In this document: positions 24,046 through 32,377 of the stretch, one piece after another
Layout of the letters: each line of letters opens with the position of its first letter
How positions within the stretch are numbered: position 1 is the stretch's first letter
DNA from: a virus
DNA: 64,000 nucleotides
IMG/VR virus record: IMGVR_UViG_3300044675_002751
Location: 1-64,000 of that record
Strand: one strand, 5' to 3'
Made by a program: the position numbers and the translations under genes
Notes under the pieces: model-generated
What the model saw: only the letters and a program-made list of their open reading frames with translations
Told to the model about the DNA's origin: nothing
Databases searched by the model: none

Positions 24046-24450
24046 ATGACAAAATCTATGATGCTTATCACCGGTAACTGGGGTCAGAAAAAGACCTTTA
24101 AGATGATACCGCTAACTAATGACTGTGTATATAATGAAGGTATATATGATGCTGAGAACAAAGTACTTGCCCTTGTAAGCAAAGAAAAAAAGCAAAGCAT
24201 GCATATGGTTGCCAAATTAGATGACTTTGGTGATGTAAAACCAATGAAGGTTGGACGCCGTACAAACGGTAAAGACTATGCAGAAGAACGGAAAACTCTA
24301 GAGACATACTATGAATATTACTTAGACAATCCTGAAGAGATTAAAGCTTTCATTAATATGATAGCTTTTAACTCTGACACGTTTGACGTAGACCAATATC
24401 TTAAAGAGTCAGGTCTGACAATTGCAAGCAGCAGTATTGTAACTGTATAA
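24046..24450 (+). CDS. 134-aa hypothetical protein
   Basis: MTKSMMLITGNWGQKKTFKM begins a beta-rich domain. The central part is basic (KVGRRTNGKDYAEERK) and the C-terminus is helical, then Ser-rich. It is a one-gene unit between its own TTGTAGAC element and the terminator at 24479-24502, so it may be expressed at high level. Not recognised. Confidence 0.75.
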   Translation: MTKSMMLITGNWGQKKTFKMIPLTNDCVYNEGIYDAENKVLALVSKEKKQSMHMVAKLDDFGDVKPMKVGRRTNGKDYAEERKTLETYYEYYLDNPEEIKAFINMIAFNSDTFDVDQYLKESGLTIASSSIVTV

Positions 24451-24461
24451 ATCATTAGCCC

Positions 24462-24470
24462 TGTGGATAA
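24462..24470. promoter_or_regulatory. perfect DnaA-box consensus, possible origin site
   Basis: TGTGGATAA is the reverse of TTATCCACA, the strong DnaA box. It lies in the noncoding gap between 24450 and the PolB start. No second perfect box was seen in the window, and the phage encodes a DnaA domain IV-like protein, so it may be a single-site origin or control element. One hit can also be chance. Confidence 0.35.
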
Positions 24471-24478
24471 CCGTGAAG

Positions 24479-24502
24479 AAGGCAGCAAGAGTCTGCCTTT
24501 TT
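24479..24502 (+). terminator. intrinsic terminator
   Basis: AAGGCAG (24479-24485) pairs with CTGCCTT (24493-24499) around a 7-base loop and T5 follows. It ends the unit before PolB. Confidence 0.75.
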
Positions 24503-24539
24503 CTAATTAAGGGGAACAGCTGAACTGAACACCTACAAT

Positions 24540-26474
24540 ATGTCACAAGCTATACACTGGGTAATGGACTACGAAACCATTTGCAACACGTTTGTTGCAG
24601 TATTCCAGCATTATAAAGATGACTCTGTCAGAAAAGTGTTTGTAATAAACAAAGACCAAAATGACATTGTTCCGTTTGTTAAATTCTTGTCTGAATGTAA
24701 GACAAAGAATCAATGGCATATCTCTTATAACGGACTAGACTTTGACGCCCAGATCACCCAGCACATAATGAAGAATCAACCGCTTTATACAAAAATGTCA
24801 GGTGATAAGATAGCTGAAAAAATCTATGGATATGCTCAGGAAACTATAGCCCGAAAAAACCGGGGTGAGTTTGTAGAGTTTGCACCTTATAAGCTATGGA
24901 TTAGACAGATAGATCTGTTTAGACTAAACCACTGGGACAATAAAGCCAAAAGTTCTTCTCTAAAATGGGTCCAGTATGCTATGGACTGGGAGAATGTAGA
25001 AGAGATGCCTCATCACCATGCTGAACCTGTGACAGACAGTCACACTTTGCAGAATGTGATCAGTTATTGCATTAATGACGTTCTTTCTACCAAACAGATC
25101 CTGGATCATTCTAAAGAGCAGATCAAGCTAAGACAGGTATTGACCAAAGAATACGGAATAGATCTCTATTCTGCATCAGAACCCCGTATATCTAAAGAAC
25201 TATTCTTGTATTTTCTAGAAAAGAAGACTGGTATTGAAAAAGCAGAACTGAAACGCATGCGTACACCACGTACTCATATTGTTCTAGGGGACTGTATTCT
25301 TGACTATGTCAAGTTTGAAACTCCTGAAATGCAAAAGATGCTAGACTTCTTTCGTAAAACTGTAATCACATCTACTAAAGATGGATTTAAGTACAGAATG
25401 GAATACAAAGGAGTAAAGACTGATTACGGTTTAGGTGGACTCCACGGTGCAACAGACGCAGGTCTTTATGAAGCCAAACCAGGGTGGACAATAATGACGT
25501 CTGACGTTACTAGTTTCTATCCTAATCTGGCTATCAAGAACGGCTTTGCACCTCAGCATTTACCTAAGAAAGAATTCCTGGATCTGTACGAATGGTTCTT
25601 TGAAGAAAGAAAGAAAATTCCTAAAACTGATCCTAAGAACTATGTGTACAAGATTATTCTTAACAGTACGTATGGTCTTACTGGTGACGAGAATTCTTTT
25701 CTGTATGATCCTCGAATGACCATGCAGATTACAGTGAATGGTCAGCTGTTGCTCTCTATGTTATATGAGATGTTATCTCTAGCTATACCTGAAGCTGTAC
25801 CTCTAATGCAGAACACAGATGGTTTAGAAATGATGATTCCTTCAGGATCTGTAGAAACTTATATGAAAGTGTGTGCTGAATGGGAAAAGATGACCAAGCT
25901 TTCCCTGGAACATGACGAGTATAAGAAAATGATTATCCGTGACGTAAACAACTACATAGCAATCAACGTAAAAGATAAAGTTAAGTGTAAAGGTGCATTT
26001 GAGTGGGAAGACTTAGAGAAAAAGAAAGTAGCTACGTTCCATAAAAACAAGAGCTTCTTAATTATCCCCAAAGCTATCTACGCTTATTTTGTCAACGGTG
26101 TGCATCCAGAAGACTTTCTTAGAGACAACACCAATGTTATGGACTACTGTGCCGGTGTTAAATCTAAAGGATCTTGGTACTATGAAGAACGTTATGTAGA
26201 TAAAGGTGAGCTAAATGTCAACCGCCTGCAGAAGATAGTTAGATATTATGTATCTAAAAACGGAGGTAAAATTGTCAAGTGTCATCCAGACGGAAGAGAA
26301 ATCCAAGTGGAGTCTGGCAGCTGGCTACAAACTGTAGTCAACCAAATTGATCCTTCAGTTTCTATAGACCAATATGATATCAACTATAGTTACTATCTAG
26401 AAGAAATCAATAAACAGATACAAGGTATTGAGGTTTACAAACCTAAATCTATTACACAACTTTTACTTTTTTAA
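24540..26474 (+). CDS. family B DNA polymerase
   Basis: 644 aa. The 3'-5' exonuclease motifs are MDYETI (Asp10, Glu12), NGLDFDAQ, and YCINDVLS (YxxxD). Polymerase motif A is SDVTSFYPN, motif B is YKIILNSTYGL (KxxxNxxYG), and motif C is QNTDGLE, a variant of the usual YxDTDS. It is compact and lacks the long insertions of large PolB enzymes. It replicates the phage genome with the DnaB-like helicase, primase and SSB-like protein. Confidence 0.95.
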   Translation: MSQAIHWVMDYETICNTFVAVFQHYKDDSVRKVFVINKDQNDIVPFVKFLSECKTKNQWHISYNGLDFDAQITQHIMKNQPLYTKMSGDKIAEKIYGYAQETIARKNRGEFVEFAPYKLWIRQIDLFRLNHWDNKAKSSSLKWVQYAMDWENVEEMPHHHAEPVTDSHTLQNVISYCINDVLSTKQILDHSKEQIKLRQVLTKEYGIDLYSASEPRISKELFLYFLEKKTGIEKAELKRMRTPRTHIVLGDCILDYVKFETPEMQKMLDFFRKTVITSTKDGFKYRMEYKGVKTDYGLGGLHGATDAGLYEAKPGWTIMTSDVTSFYPNLAIKNGFAPQHLPKKEFLDLYEWFFEERKKIPKTDPKNYVYKIILNSTYGLTGDENSFLYDPRMTMQITVNGQLLLSMLYEMLSLAIPEAVPLMQNTDGLEMMIPSGSVETYMKVCAEWEKMTKLSLEHDEYKKMIIRDVNNYIAINVKDKVKCKGAFEWEDLEKKKVATFHKNKSFLIIPKAIYAYFVNGVHPEDFLRDNTNVMDYCAGVKSKGSWYYEERYVDKGELNVNRLQKIVRYYVSKNGGKIVKCHPDGREIQVESGSWLQTVVNQIDPSVSIDQYDINYSYYLEEINKQIQGIEVYKPKSITQLLLF

Positions 26475-26485
26475 CAAATAAGACT

Positions 26486-27346
26486 ATGCCTATTAAGACA
26501 AGCTTCGTTACAGCAGAAGCAATTAGAAACTTTGAACTTCCCCAACACGGGAAGTCTTACACTGTGATCCCTCATGGTCACGCTATAGACGAAACGTATA
26601 AAGCATTACTTTCTACAGGTTTTAACCTAAAGAATGAAATGTACAAATGTACATTAGACGGGCAGGTTGCCCAAGGTATTTATCATCTTGATTATAGCAA
26701 CGATCCTGACATGGGACTTATGTTTGTTTGGTCCAACTCATATGATAAAAGCATGAGTTTTAAATGTGCTGTAGGAGCACATGTGTTTGTATGCATGAAC
26801 GGAATAGTAAGTGGAGACATGGCTAGTTTTGTCCGTAAACATACTGGTTCTGCACTTTATGATGCTGCTGTAAATATCAATGAGCAGCTTTTAAAAGCTA
26901 AAGAATACTTTGATGTACTTGTCCAGGACAAAGAAGAACTTAAAGATGTTATCCTTACGCAAAAAGAAAAAGGTACAATATTAGGAAGACTCTTTGCAGA
27001 ACAAGAAATTCTTACACTTACGCAGGTGGGTATTGTTAAGCGTGAGCTGGATAAACCATCTCATAATTACAACTGTAATCCTAACAGTGCATGGGCTATG
27101 TATAACCATGTAACCTTAGCACTAAAAGAATCTCATCCGCAGACGTTCCTGGAAGATCATGAAGTGCTTCATAGTTTCTTTATTAATGAGTATGGACAAC
27201 TAAGCAAACCTTCTATAGTAGATCATCACGATGATAGAGAGTTTACAGAAGAAGCTATGGTGTCTCCATTTACACCAAATTATGAAGAACAACCTGAAGA
27301 TTTTGAGCTTGAGCCTGCTGGAGCCTTTGGTGTAACATTTATGTAA
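26486..27346 (+). CDS. DUF932-type phage protein
   Basis: 286 aa. GHAIDETYKALLSTGFNLKN, then a beta-rich core (GLMFVWSNSYDKSMSFKCAV) and VCMNGIVSGD match DUF932/TIGR03299-like proteins, which are common next to replication genes and lack a known reaction. It ends in an acidic tail. It follows PolB by 11 bases and precedes a strong terminator. Confidence 0.75.
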   Translation: MPIKTSFVTAEAIRNFELPQHGKSYTVIPHGHAIDETYKALLSTGFNLKNEMYKCTLDGQVAQGIYHLDYSNDPDMGLMFVWSNSYDKSMSFKCAVGAHVFVCMNGIVSGDMASFVRKHTGSALYDAAVNINEQLLKAKEYFDVLVQDKEELKDVILTQKEKGTILGRLFAEQEILTLTQVGIVKRELDKPSHNYNCNPNSAWAMYNHVTLALKESHPQTFLEDHEVLHSFFINEYGQLSKPSIVDHHDDREFTEEAMVSPFTPNYEEQPEDFELEPAGAFGVTFM

Positions 27347-27352
27347 TTAATT

Positions 27353-27383
27353 AAGGAGCAGAAATTAGTGTCTGCTCCTTTTT
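27353..27383 (+). terminator. intrinsic terminator
   Basis: AAGGAGCAGA (27353-27362) pairs with TCTGCTCCTT (27371-27380) around AATTAGTG, followed by T run. It closes the PolB-DUF932 unit. Confidence 0.85.
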
Positions 27384-27399
27384 ATTTTCCCTATCCCAT

Positions 27400-27756
27400 A
27401 TGTCAGAACTGAGGAAAGATACTGTAGGAGAATTATTTATGAATCTCTTGCAACACATGAAGTGTATAGAAGTAAGATTAGATTATGCTAAAGCAGCTAC
27501 TACTCAAAAACAAAAGTATGCTATTGATAATGCTGTAAGAAAAGTAAGAGTTGCTATTAATCATATATGTGATCTTTTAGGAGATAGTAATCAAGTGATG
27601 ATAGTAAAATCAGAGTTAGACAAGGTAGATCTGGTATATGTAATGGTATTAACTGAACAATTATTTTGTACACCAAAAGAAGACATGGAAAAAATAAGTG
27701 AAATGATTGACAAGTATTTATCTGATAAGTATGACTCACAAAACCCTGAAACATGA
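27400..27756 (+). CDS. 118-aa helical protein
   Basis: MSELRKDTVGELFMNLLQHM and the remaining body are predicted almost all helix, with a heptad-like region and acidic tail. It overlaps the dNMP kinase gene by four bases. Function unknown. Confidence 0.7.
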   Translation: MSELRKDTVGELFMNLLQHMKCIEVRLDYAKAATTQKQKYAIDNAVRKVRVAINHICDLLGDSNQVMIVKSELDKVDLVYVMVLTEQLFCTPKEDMEKISEMIDKYLSDKYDSQNPET

Positions 27757-28460
27757 TTATAGGAATTAACGGCTACTCAGGTAGCGGAAAAGACACTATT
27801 GGTAAGCTAATACAAATAATAACCTGTAAAAAAATTCCTGACGGCTATGATTTAGAAGAGCTAATAGCTTTCTACCATGTACAACATGAATGGTGGCTGG
27901 AAGAAGAGTCTGGCTGGGAAATCAAGAAGTGGGCAGGTAAGTTAAAGACTATTGCTTCTCTTCTAACTGGCATTCCTGTACAGAAATTTGAAGACCAAGA
28001 GTTCAAGAAGACTAATCTGGGATCAGAATGGTCTACGTGGATACCTTATGAGAGTGACTCTCCTTGGATAGCAGAAGGAGAAAAAGCAGAGATGCGTATG
28101 ACAGTGAGAGACTTCTTACAAAAACTTGGTACAGAAGGATTACGTACAGGTCTTCATGAAAACACTTGGGTAAACGCCCTGATGGCTGACTACCAACCGC
28201 TAGGTTATGACCCACTTACAGAAGCAGAAATATATCCTAACTGGATCATAACCGACACCCGGTTTCCTAATGAAGCTAAAGCTATCAAGGATGCAGGTGG
28301 TATCATTATCCGTGTAGATCGTCCTGGAGTTAGTGCAATAAATGCACACCCTTCTGAAACAGGACTGGACAACTGGGACTTTGATCACAAGATCATGAAC
28401 GGTTCTGATTTAGTTTCTCTAATGTTTACAGTGCACAATATTCTTAAAAAGAAAAAATAG
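27753..28460 (+). CDS. deoxynucleoside monophosphate kinase
   Basis: 235 aa. The P-loop INGYSGSGKDTIGK (4-17) and RDFLQKLGTEGLR / WIITDTRFPNEAKAI match T4 gp1-like dNMP kinases. PNWIITDTRFPNEA is the hallmark of that family. It phosphorylates dNMPs to dNDPs to feed DNA synthesis, acting with ThyX and dCTP deaminase encoded downstream. Confidence 0.85.
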   Translation: MIIGINGYSGSGKDTIGKLIQIITCKKIPDGYDLEELIAFYHVQHEWWLEEESGWEIKKWAGKLKTIASLLTGIPVQKFEDQEFKKTNLGSEWSTWIPYESDSPWIAEGEKAEMRMTVRDFLQKLGTEGLRTGLHENTWVNALMADYQPLGYDPLTEAEIYPNWIITDTRFPNEAKAIKDAGGIIIRVDRPGVSAINAHPSETGLDNWDFDHKIMNGSDLVSLMFTVHNILKKKK

Positions 28461-28464
28461 CAGA

Positions 28465-28815
28465 ATGATTACAGATGATAGATGTCAATGGGCAATTGAT
28501 AATAATTTAAGTAATCCAAATTGCCATAAAGATTTCTGTGCTTGTAGCAAAAGATCATTATCTCTTGCTAAAACAAAAAGTAATGATAGAAAGTGGACAA
28601 TATTTGAAAATGCTTGTAAAGAGCTTGACAAAAAAGGTATCCCTTATAAACAGATCGGCTCAACAAGAAATATTCTAATAGGAAATATTATGACCTTCTA
28701 TACCCTAGATAATGAATTTACATTTAAAGGTAATAACAAAAGATATTCTTTAGGTAACAAGAAAAAAGCTTATGAATTTATTGAACGTATTGTGAAACAA
28801 TACAATTTAATATGA
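28465..28815 (+). CDS. 116-aa hypothetical basic protein with Cys cluster
   Basis: MITDDRCQWAIDNNLSNPNC is followed by HKDFCACSKRS, a possible Cys/His metal cluster at 7-28, then a basic alpha/beta part. It overlaps the next gene by four bases, suggesting a partner role for the radical-SAM-like protein. Function unknown. Confidence 0.65.
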   Translation: MITDDRCQWAIDNNLSNPNCHKDFCACSKRSLSLAKTKSNDRKWTIFENACKELDKKGIPYKQIGSTRNILIGNIMTFYTLDNEFTFKGNNKRYSLGNKKKAYEFIERIVKQYNLI

Positions 28816-29666
28816 AAATAATTAAACAAAAAACCAAGACATTAATCACTCGTGACAACGGAAGAAGTTCTGATGCTATCAGTCCAAACTTTATATACGG
28901 GTGCCTAGGTGGTTGCATGTCTTCCTATTGTTATGTAGGAAGATACAACCATGACCGAGTATATGTTAATGAAAATACTGATGATGTATTACACTCTGTA
29001 AACAAATGGATTGGTAAACAATCCTGGCCTAAGACACCTAACCAAGTAGACGAAAAATATTACACTATAGATATTGGCTGCAGTACAGATGTTCCCCTGA
29101 TGCGTAAACATTACAACTGGCAGGAGGTATTTGACTACTTCAGCTTCAAAGACTCCATGGCCAAGAGCACATTTGCTACTAAGTATCCTACAATGTTTTT
29201 ACCTATGAAGTATGATCTAGACAAAGCCAAACACAGAATCAGGGTGAGTTTAATGCCTCAGGAGTATTCTGATGTCCTGGAACCAGGTACAGATAAGATA
29301 ACTGCACGCATAGAAGAGATACCTAAGCTAATGGAGCATTTAGAAGTACATATTAACTTCTCACCTATTATTTATGCTGAAAACTGGCTTGCCAAATACA
29401 GAAGTTTGTTTGAACAAATAAAAGCTTCAGGCATAGACACCAAGTGTGAATGTATCTTCTTAACCCATAACATCCACCAGCATGAGCGTAACTCTCAGCC
29501 TGTCCGTAATTTAATATGGCGTCCTGATATACAAGAAGCTAAAGACTCTCAGTATGCTCCTGATAATATCCGTTACAAGTGGCAGATTAAACAACAGATG
29601 ATACAAGACTTTACCAACCTGTACTCAGAATTCTTTAACCCGGCTGGTATCCGATACATTTTTTAA
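28812..29666 (+). CDS. radical SAM / spore photoproduct lyase-like protein with atypical cluster
   Basis: 284 aa. IYGCLGGCMSSYCYVGR resembles the GCMGHCHYCY cluster loop of spore photoproduct lyase-like enzymes. Here the cysteines (31, 35, 40) are spaced CX3CX4C rather than CX3CX2C. The middle has EYSDVLEPGTDKITARIEEI and VHINFSPIIYAENW, which recall SPL-family strands. Related phage genes are often annotated as SPL-like. Possible roles are DNA base repair or modification, with a 4Fe-4S cluster not guaranteed by the spacing. Confidence 0.65.
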   Translation: MKIIKQKTKTLITRDNGRSSDAISPNFIYGCLGGCMSSYCYVGRYNHDRVYVNENTDDVLHSVNKWIGKQSWPKTPNQVDEKYYTIDIGCSTDVPLMRKHYNWQEVFDYFSFKDSMAKSTFATKYPTMFLPMKYDLDKAKHRIRVSLMPQEYSDVLEPGTDKITARIEEIPKLMEHLEVHINFSPIIYAENWLAKYRSLFEQIKASGIDTKCECIFLTHNIHQHERNSQPVRNLIWRPDIQEAKDSQYAPDNIRYKWQIKQQMIQDFTNLYSEFFNPAGIRYIF

Positions 29667-29677
29667 CTCTTTCCAAA

Positions 29678-29926
29678 ATGGAAACAACTCAAACTATAAA
29701 ACAACAGACACCCGTAGAACGCTTGGCTGATTATATCCGGTCTCGTTATGAAACTAACCAGGTTTTTGAAAACCTAGTGGACAATCTTATAGAAAAAGAA
29801 AAAAGAAATATCATAGAAGCCATCATCTACGCTTTAGATGAAGATGGGCATACTGGTGATTGGAAAATCAAGTTTGCTAAAGACTACTATACCAAACATT
29901 ATGAAAAAACTATACAAATATCTTAA
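29678..29926 (+). CDS. 82-aa helical protein
   Basis: METTQTIKQQTPVERLADYI begins a helical, charged protein. The middle (FENLVDNLIEKEKRNIIEAI) and the end (KFAKDYYTKHYEKTIQ) are amphipathic. It overlaps a 26-aa gene by 26 bases. Not recognised. Confidence 0.65.
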   Translation: METTQTIKQQTPVERLADYIRSRYETNQVFENLVDNLIEKEKRNIIEAIIYALDEDGHTGDWKIKFAKDYYTKHYEKTIQIS

Positions 29927-29981
29927 GTGGTTAGAAGAGTATAGACTCACTCTTATGGAAAGAACAGGTAGAGGTTATTAA
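29901..29981 (+). CDS. 26-aa basic micro-protein
   Basis: ATG 29901 to TAA: MKKLYKYLKWLEEYRLTLME plus six residues. An amphipathic basic helix. It overlaps the previous gene and ends ten bases before the metallophosphoesterase. Real expression is uncertain. Confidence 0.45.
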   Translation: MKKLYKYLKWLEEYRLTLMERTGRGY

Positions 29982-29991
29982 ATCTTACGTT

Positions 29992-30684
29992 ATGAAAATA
30001 CTCCACATATCAGACACTCATGGTTTTCACGGAATGTTCCCTGACGAACGCTTTAAAGATATAGATGTAGTCATACACTCTGGTGACTGCTCTAACTGGA
30101 GAGATCCGTATCGTAATGAGCCTGAAGTGAGAAACTTCATTGAGTGGTATAAGAATGTACAGGTCAAGCATAAGATCTATGTAGCAGGTAATCATGATAC
30201 ATCTATTGAAAGACGTATGGTTACTCCTGGAGACTTTGCAGCAGCTGGTATCATCTACTTGGAAAACGAAGCAACTATTATTGACGGTATCAAGTTTTGG
30301 GGCTCTCCTATCACACCTACGTTTAATGATTGGGCTTTCATGAAAAAGCGGGAGAAAATCAATCTTGTTTGGCAGATGATACCAGAAGATACAGACGTAC
30401 TTATTACACATGGTCCACCTAAAGGTGTCAGAGATTTATCTTTTGACAGATATGGTGAGTTAGAAATGTGTGGCTGCTCAGCTCTCATGAAACGTTGCTA
30501 TGCTCTAAAAGATACACTAAAACTAGTATGCTTTGGGCATATCCATAATATGGACGGTGTTGACACAAATCAAGGAGTATCTCATTACTCTCGTGTTGAT
30601 ACAATCTACTCCAATGGTGCATGTGTATATGACGGTAAATATGACCTTGGACTTACTTCTCACGGAAACATCATTACATTATGA
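29992..30684 (+). CDS. calcineurin-like metallophosphoesterase
   Basis: 230 aa. All motifs are present: ISDTHG (Asp8, His10), HSGD, AGNHDT, THGPPKG, and GHIHNMDG. It coordinates two metal ions and hydrolyses phosphoesters. Substrate cannot be told from sequence; nucleic-acid ends or cyclic nucleotides are options. It overlaps the next small gene by four bases. Confidence 0.9.
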   Translation: MKILHISDTHGFHGMFPDERFKDIDVVIHSGDCSNWRDPYRNEPEVRNFIEWYKNVQVKHKIYVAGNHDTSIERRMVTPGDFAAAGIIYLENEATIIDGIKFWGSPITPTFNDWAFMKKREKINLVWQMIPEDTDVLITHGPPKGVRDLSFDRYGELEMCGCSALMKRCYALKDTLKLVCFGHIHNMDGVDTNQGVSHYSRVDTIYSNGACVYDGKYDLGLTSHGNIITL

Positions 30685-30851
30685 ATTACAAATCTCTTCC
30701 TGAACAGCTTACTTCTTGGATCTATGGTAAAAAGTCCAAAAAGAAAAGCAAGAAAACAAAAACTAGTCCCTGGGCAAAAAAGCATCCCGGGTTGCGTAAA
30801 CTAAAAATAACAATAGAAGATTATAACAATCTGTATGGAAAAGATAAATAG
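30681..30851 (+). CDS. 56-aa Lys-rich protein
   Basis: ATG overlaps the previous stop (ATGA) and the gene ends in TAG. MNYKSLPEQLTSWIYGKKSK continues into a Lys/Ser-rich stretch and a helical tail. It is very basic and may bind nucleic acid; no family known. Confidence 0.6.
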   Translation: MNYKSLPEQLTSWIYGKKSKKKSKKTKTSPWAKKHPGLRKLKITIEDYNNLYGKDK

Positions 30852-31053
30852 ACGAAACATCAGTGGCATCTACATCTTCCACAAGTTTGATGAAGATGAA
30901 AGACGTGAACCCACATGCTTTGAAGACTGCCCCGAATCTAAACAAGATGAGTGGCTTAATTCCCTTGACGCTGAAGGTGTCAAGAACCTAGCTAAAATGT
31001 TAGGTAATACAATTAGATCTATTGCAGACCAATTAGACTTATATGGAAACTAG
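30835..31053 (+). CDS. 72-aa acidic protein
   Basis: MEKINRRNISGIYIFHKFDE followed by EDCPESKQDEWLNSLDAEGV. Possible recognition of small acidic phage regulators by size only. Overlaps both neighbours by 11-17 bases. Function unknown. Confidence 0.65.
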   Translation: MEKINRRNISGIYIFHKFDEDERREPTCFEDCPESKQDEWLNSLDAEGVKNLAKMLGNTIRSIADQLDLYGN

Positions 31054-31288
31054 ACCTCGTATTTCAAAGACAGAAGAGCTGTTTATCTTTTACAAAAGAG
31101 GCACAGCAGGCAGCGGGTTCACCGCACTTATAGACGCTATATTCAAACTTGATAGACCTAACCGGGCTAAAATAGCTCTGGGTTATCCTGAACTAGTTGA
31201 GGTTTGTAATCGGTACAATGACGAAACAGGGTACTGGGAAGATCTTCAACAAAGATTTAAAGAAACTGCTCATGCTATAAATTTCTAA
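31043..31288 (+). CDS. 81-aa hypothetical protein
   Basis: METRPRISKTEELFIFYKRG, then a Gly-rich segment and helix (ALIDAIFKLDRPNRAKIALG), ending in FKETAHAINF. The SGFTALIDAIFKLDRPN segment looks like a helix-turn motif, but no family is certain. Overlaps the previous gene by 11 bases. Confidence 0.65.
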   Translation: METRPRISKTEELFIFYKRGTAGSGFTALIDAIFKLDRPNRAKIALGYPELVEVCNRYNDETGYWEDLQQRFKETAHAINF

Positions 31289-31299
31289 ATCTAAATGTT

Positions 31300-31527
31300 A
31301 TGAAAGACTGTTGTGTTATCTGTAGTAACGAAACCCTCTATGATTTTACGGACCACATTGATATGCGGTACGGATACATAGAAGGTCTTGGTCAGCTATG
31401 TATAGACTGCTTTACTGGAAAAAGTAAATCTGTTCAGATACCAATTAAGTTGGTAAAAGACACACCAAATGATATGGAACTTGGAAACAAAGTCCGTAGA
31501 ATGTACTGGGAAAATGGGGAACATTAA
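31300..31527 (+). CDS. 75-aa Cys-rich zinc-knuckle protein
   Basis: MKDCCVICSNETLYDFTDHI, then LCIDCFTGKSKSV: two CxxC pairs about 30 residues apart, with a basic spacer. It is typical of a small zinc finger. Its end lies 16 bases before the TTGTAGAC element at 31544. Function unknown. Confidence 0.7.
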   Translation: MKDCCVICSNETLYDFTDHIDMRYGYIEGLGQLCIDCFTGKSKSVQIPIKLVKDTPNDMELGNKVRRMYWENGEH

Positions 31528-31542
31528 GTTCTCCATTTTCTT

Positions 31543-31573
31543 TTTGTAGACTTTGGAAAGTTCTCTAACTTTA
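31543..31573 (+). promoter_or_regulatory. candidate promoter with TTGTAGAC and Bacteroidetes boxes
   Basis: TTTG (31543-31546), a 19-base spacer and TAACTTTA (31566-31573) fit the TTTG / TAnnTTTG model. The TTTG is the first half of TTGTAGAC (31544-31551). The next start codon is at 31597. Confidence 0.55.
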
Positions 31574-31596
31574 CAAAACCTAACCCCCTATAACAA

Positions 31597-31869
31597 ATGT
31601 TGCAAAGAATAAGTGTGAACCAGACGGGTGATAATACTTGTATAAAAGTTTATAACCCTGCAGAACAAAAGTTAATAGCTGTATTTGAAAACTATAAAAA
31701 AGCTGGTAATAAACTAGGAATTAGTGCTGCCCTTGTACAACATGCCTGTGTAAAAAAAGGTAGAGCGTACTGCCCTCTTATTGGTATGGAAGTAGCATTA
31801 AGATTATCTGCTATTAAAGAAGGAGATGATGACCGGATTTCTATTTGTAATAAAAAAACTCTCTTATGA
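31597..31869 (+). CDS. 90-aa putative HTH protein
   Basis: MLQRISVNQTGDNTCIKVYN, then a helical segment (NYKKAGNKLGISAALVQHAC) that resembles a NUMOD-like helix-turn-helix, and VKKGRAYCPL. A DNA-binding regulator is possible. It is first in a transcription unit with a membrane micro-protein. Confidence 0.6.
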   Translation: MLQRISVNQTGDNTCIKVYNPAEQKLIAVFENYKKAGNKLGISAALVQHACVKKGRAYCPLIGMEVALRLSAIKEGDDDRISICNKKTLL

Positions 31870-31970
31870 AAAAGTATGATTGGGTAACATCAGTTACGTG
31901 GTCATCAATACTGCTTATATCATCAGCAGTATGGTACTACATGCTTACTTGTATAATCTATAAACTATGA
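31866..31970 (+). CDS. 34-aa single-pass membrane micro-protein
   Basis: ATG 31866 to TGA. A hydrophobic helix (SSILLISSAVWYYMLTCII) with a MKKYDW start and a charged end. Overlaps of four bases with both neighbours support translation. Unknown function. Confidence 0.55.
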   Translation: MKKYDWVTSVTWSSILLISSAVWYYMLTCIIYKL

Positions 31971-32377
31971 AAGTATCTTTTGATTTTGACGGCACCCTGG
32001 AGTTTCAAAATGTCCAGAAATATGCCAAGCAGCTTCTTGAACAAGGAGTTGAAGTGTGGGTGGTTACCACCAGGTGGGATGAAAACCACAAACATAAATA
32101 CCCCATGAACGCCACACTGGACGATCTCTGGGAAGTAGTTGACAGAATAGGTATACCAAGACATCAGGTAAGGTTTACCTGCATGGAGTGGAAGCACACT
32201 TATCTAAAAGGGACCAACTTTATTTGGCACCTTGATGACAATGAAACAGAGTTTGATCATGCTAGAAAAAATCAATGCAACGTACCCATGGTATCTGTAG
32301 ACATGAACGGCTGGCAAGATAAATGTGATAGGTTACTAGAAGAGCGTATAAATCAAAATCAAACTACTGCATCATGA
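31967..32377 (+). CDS. HAD-like phosphatase
   Basis: 136 aa. Motif I is FDFDGTLE (nucleophile Asp6, Asp8) and motif II-like VVTTRWDE. Motif IV-like is WHLDDNETEFDH. A small HAD of the 5'-nucleotidase kind acting on deoxynucleotides is plausible, given ThyX, Dcd and dNMP kinase nearby. The substrate is not shown. Confidence 0.8.
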   Translation: MKVSFDFDGTLEFQNVQKYAKQLLEQGVEVWVVTTRWDENHKHKYPMNATLDDLWEVVDRIGIPRHQVRFTCMEWKHTYLKGTNFIWHLDDNETEFDHARKNQCNVPMVSVDMNGWQDKCDRLLEERINQNQTTAS

